Of a DNA stretch of 64,000 nucleotides, positions 63,757-64,000 are shown piece after piece (position 1 is the stretch's first letter; each line of letters starts with the position of its first letter). The DNA comes from Polyangiaceae bacterium. GTDB lineage: Bacteria; Myxococcota_A; Polyangia; Polyangiales; Polyangiaceae. Position numbers and translations under genes: made by a program. Under the pieces are notes generated by a model that saw only the letters and a program-made list of their open reading frames with translations, did not search any database and had not been told where the DNA came from. The stretch covers positions 434,001 to 498,000 of the forward strand of contig JACKEB010000010.1 in the NCBI GenBank assembly GCA_020633205.1, in the 5' to 3' direction.

Positions 63757-64000
63757 TCAGAAGCGCGGCTCAGGGCGCTTCTGTACGGACTGCAGGGCAT
63801 CGGACAGGTCGTTCCCGGAACGCAAGCAAGGGTAACAATCTCCAAGCTTCAGGAAGCCGCAGCCCTTCTTCACTGCCAGCTTCTGCAGCACGCGGGTCGA
63901 GCGCGTATCGCCGTGTAGCGTGGCCTCAGGCAGTAGCTTCTTGTAGTCGTTGCACGCCCGCGCGTCGCGCAACGACATTGCGACGCGCAGCGCTGGTGAG
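63757..64000 (-). CDS. C-terminal part of a Cys-containing protein (N-terminus beyond right edge)
   Basis: The frame is open from the right edge to the stop at 63757, giving ~81 residues including RACNDYKKLLPEATLHGD, KKGCGFLKLGDCYPCLRSG and QKRPEPRF. No domain is recognised. It is convergent with the 61250 gene; the 35-bp gap holds a T-run and a GGGGGGAGG tract (63738-63755). Confidence 0.6.
   Translation of the reverse strand, partial: SPALRVAMSLRDARACNDYKKLLPEATLHGDTRSTRVLQKLAVKKGCGFLKLGDCYPCLRSGNDLSDALQSVQKRPEPRF

Overview
The window is high-GC, gene-dense bacterial DNA with the marks of a Myxococcota chromosome, probably Polyangia-like. An amidase ends in a MYXO-CTERM-type tail. There are at least a dozen lipoproteins, several with long Gly/Ser/Ala linkers after the lipobox cysteine. 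Multi-domain signalling proteins are large (hybrid and PAS/GAF histidine kinases, a 998-residue STAND-type regulator). Housekeeping genes (relA/spoT, hemW, trmFO, dprA, murB, alaS, tRNA-Gly) are scattered among accessory genes, so this is an ordinary chromosomal segment and not a phage or plasmid. No rRNA, CRISPR array, transposase or integrase was seen.

Layout. 1-9.0 kb: end of a hybrid histidine kinase, then a copper-handling island. Four minus-strand genes (multicopper oxidase, His/Met-rich lipoprotein, TolC-type outer-membrane protein, diheme cytochrome c) diverge from a plus-strand copper P-type ATPase that ends in a strong terminator. 9-12.2 kb: small membrane protein, ECF sigma factor with a probable membrane partner, GDT1-type transporter, AraC regulator, MAPEG protein. 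12.2-19.9 kb: STAND regulator, hemW, relA/spoT, beta-propeller-like lipoprotein. 20-33.7 kb: EVE-domain protein, then secreted or surface proteins (lectin-like lipoprotein, lytic transglycosylase/amidase/VCBS protein, PHM-like copper monooxygenase, Cys-rich lipoprotein, phospholipase C-like phosphoesterase), with a PAS/GAF kinase between them. 33.8-34.5 kb: tRNA-Gly(GCC) followed by two further partial copies of its 3' end, one with a copy of its terminator.

34.5-42.7 kb: DUF4287 protein with a histone-H1-like tail, TetR regulator, a possible cold-shock/SUKH-like fusion, then the peptide-modification type locus: circularly permuted ATP-grasp, alpha-E protein, and a glutamine-amidotransferase-like/transglutaminase fusion, followed by a LysR regulator. 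42.7-53.3 kb: metzincin lipoprotein protease; dprA-trmFO-cobQ; two overlapping paralogous lipoproteins; DHH phosphoesterase and glycerophosphodiesterase; LolA-like lipoprotein. 53.3-64 kb: HARE-HTH/Arg-Asp-repeat/Mrr-like protein, a small unknown protein, murB, alaS, a Cys-rich lipoprotein, and an 823-residue protein with a degenerate M48-like region; a partial gene leaves the right edge.

The features least explained by the gene list are: a 12-bp intergenic motif (CACTCCGGGTCG, six exact copies and two near copies between 55.6 and 61.3 kb); a dispersed G-tract motif (TTTNGGGGGNGAGG-like) that recurs in convergent gene gaps; the duplicated tRNA 3' ends; an apparent CTG start codon on the PAS/GAF kinase; and the HARE-HTH/Mrr-like protein whose nuclease residues look substituted. 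All family names are from reading motifs by eye; no database search was possible.
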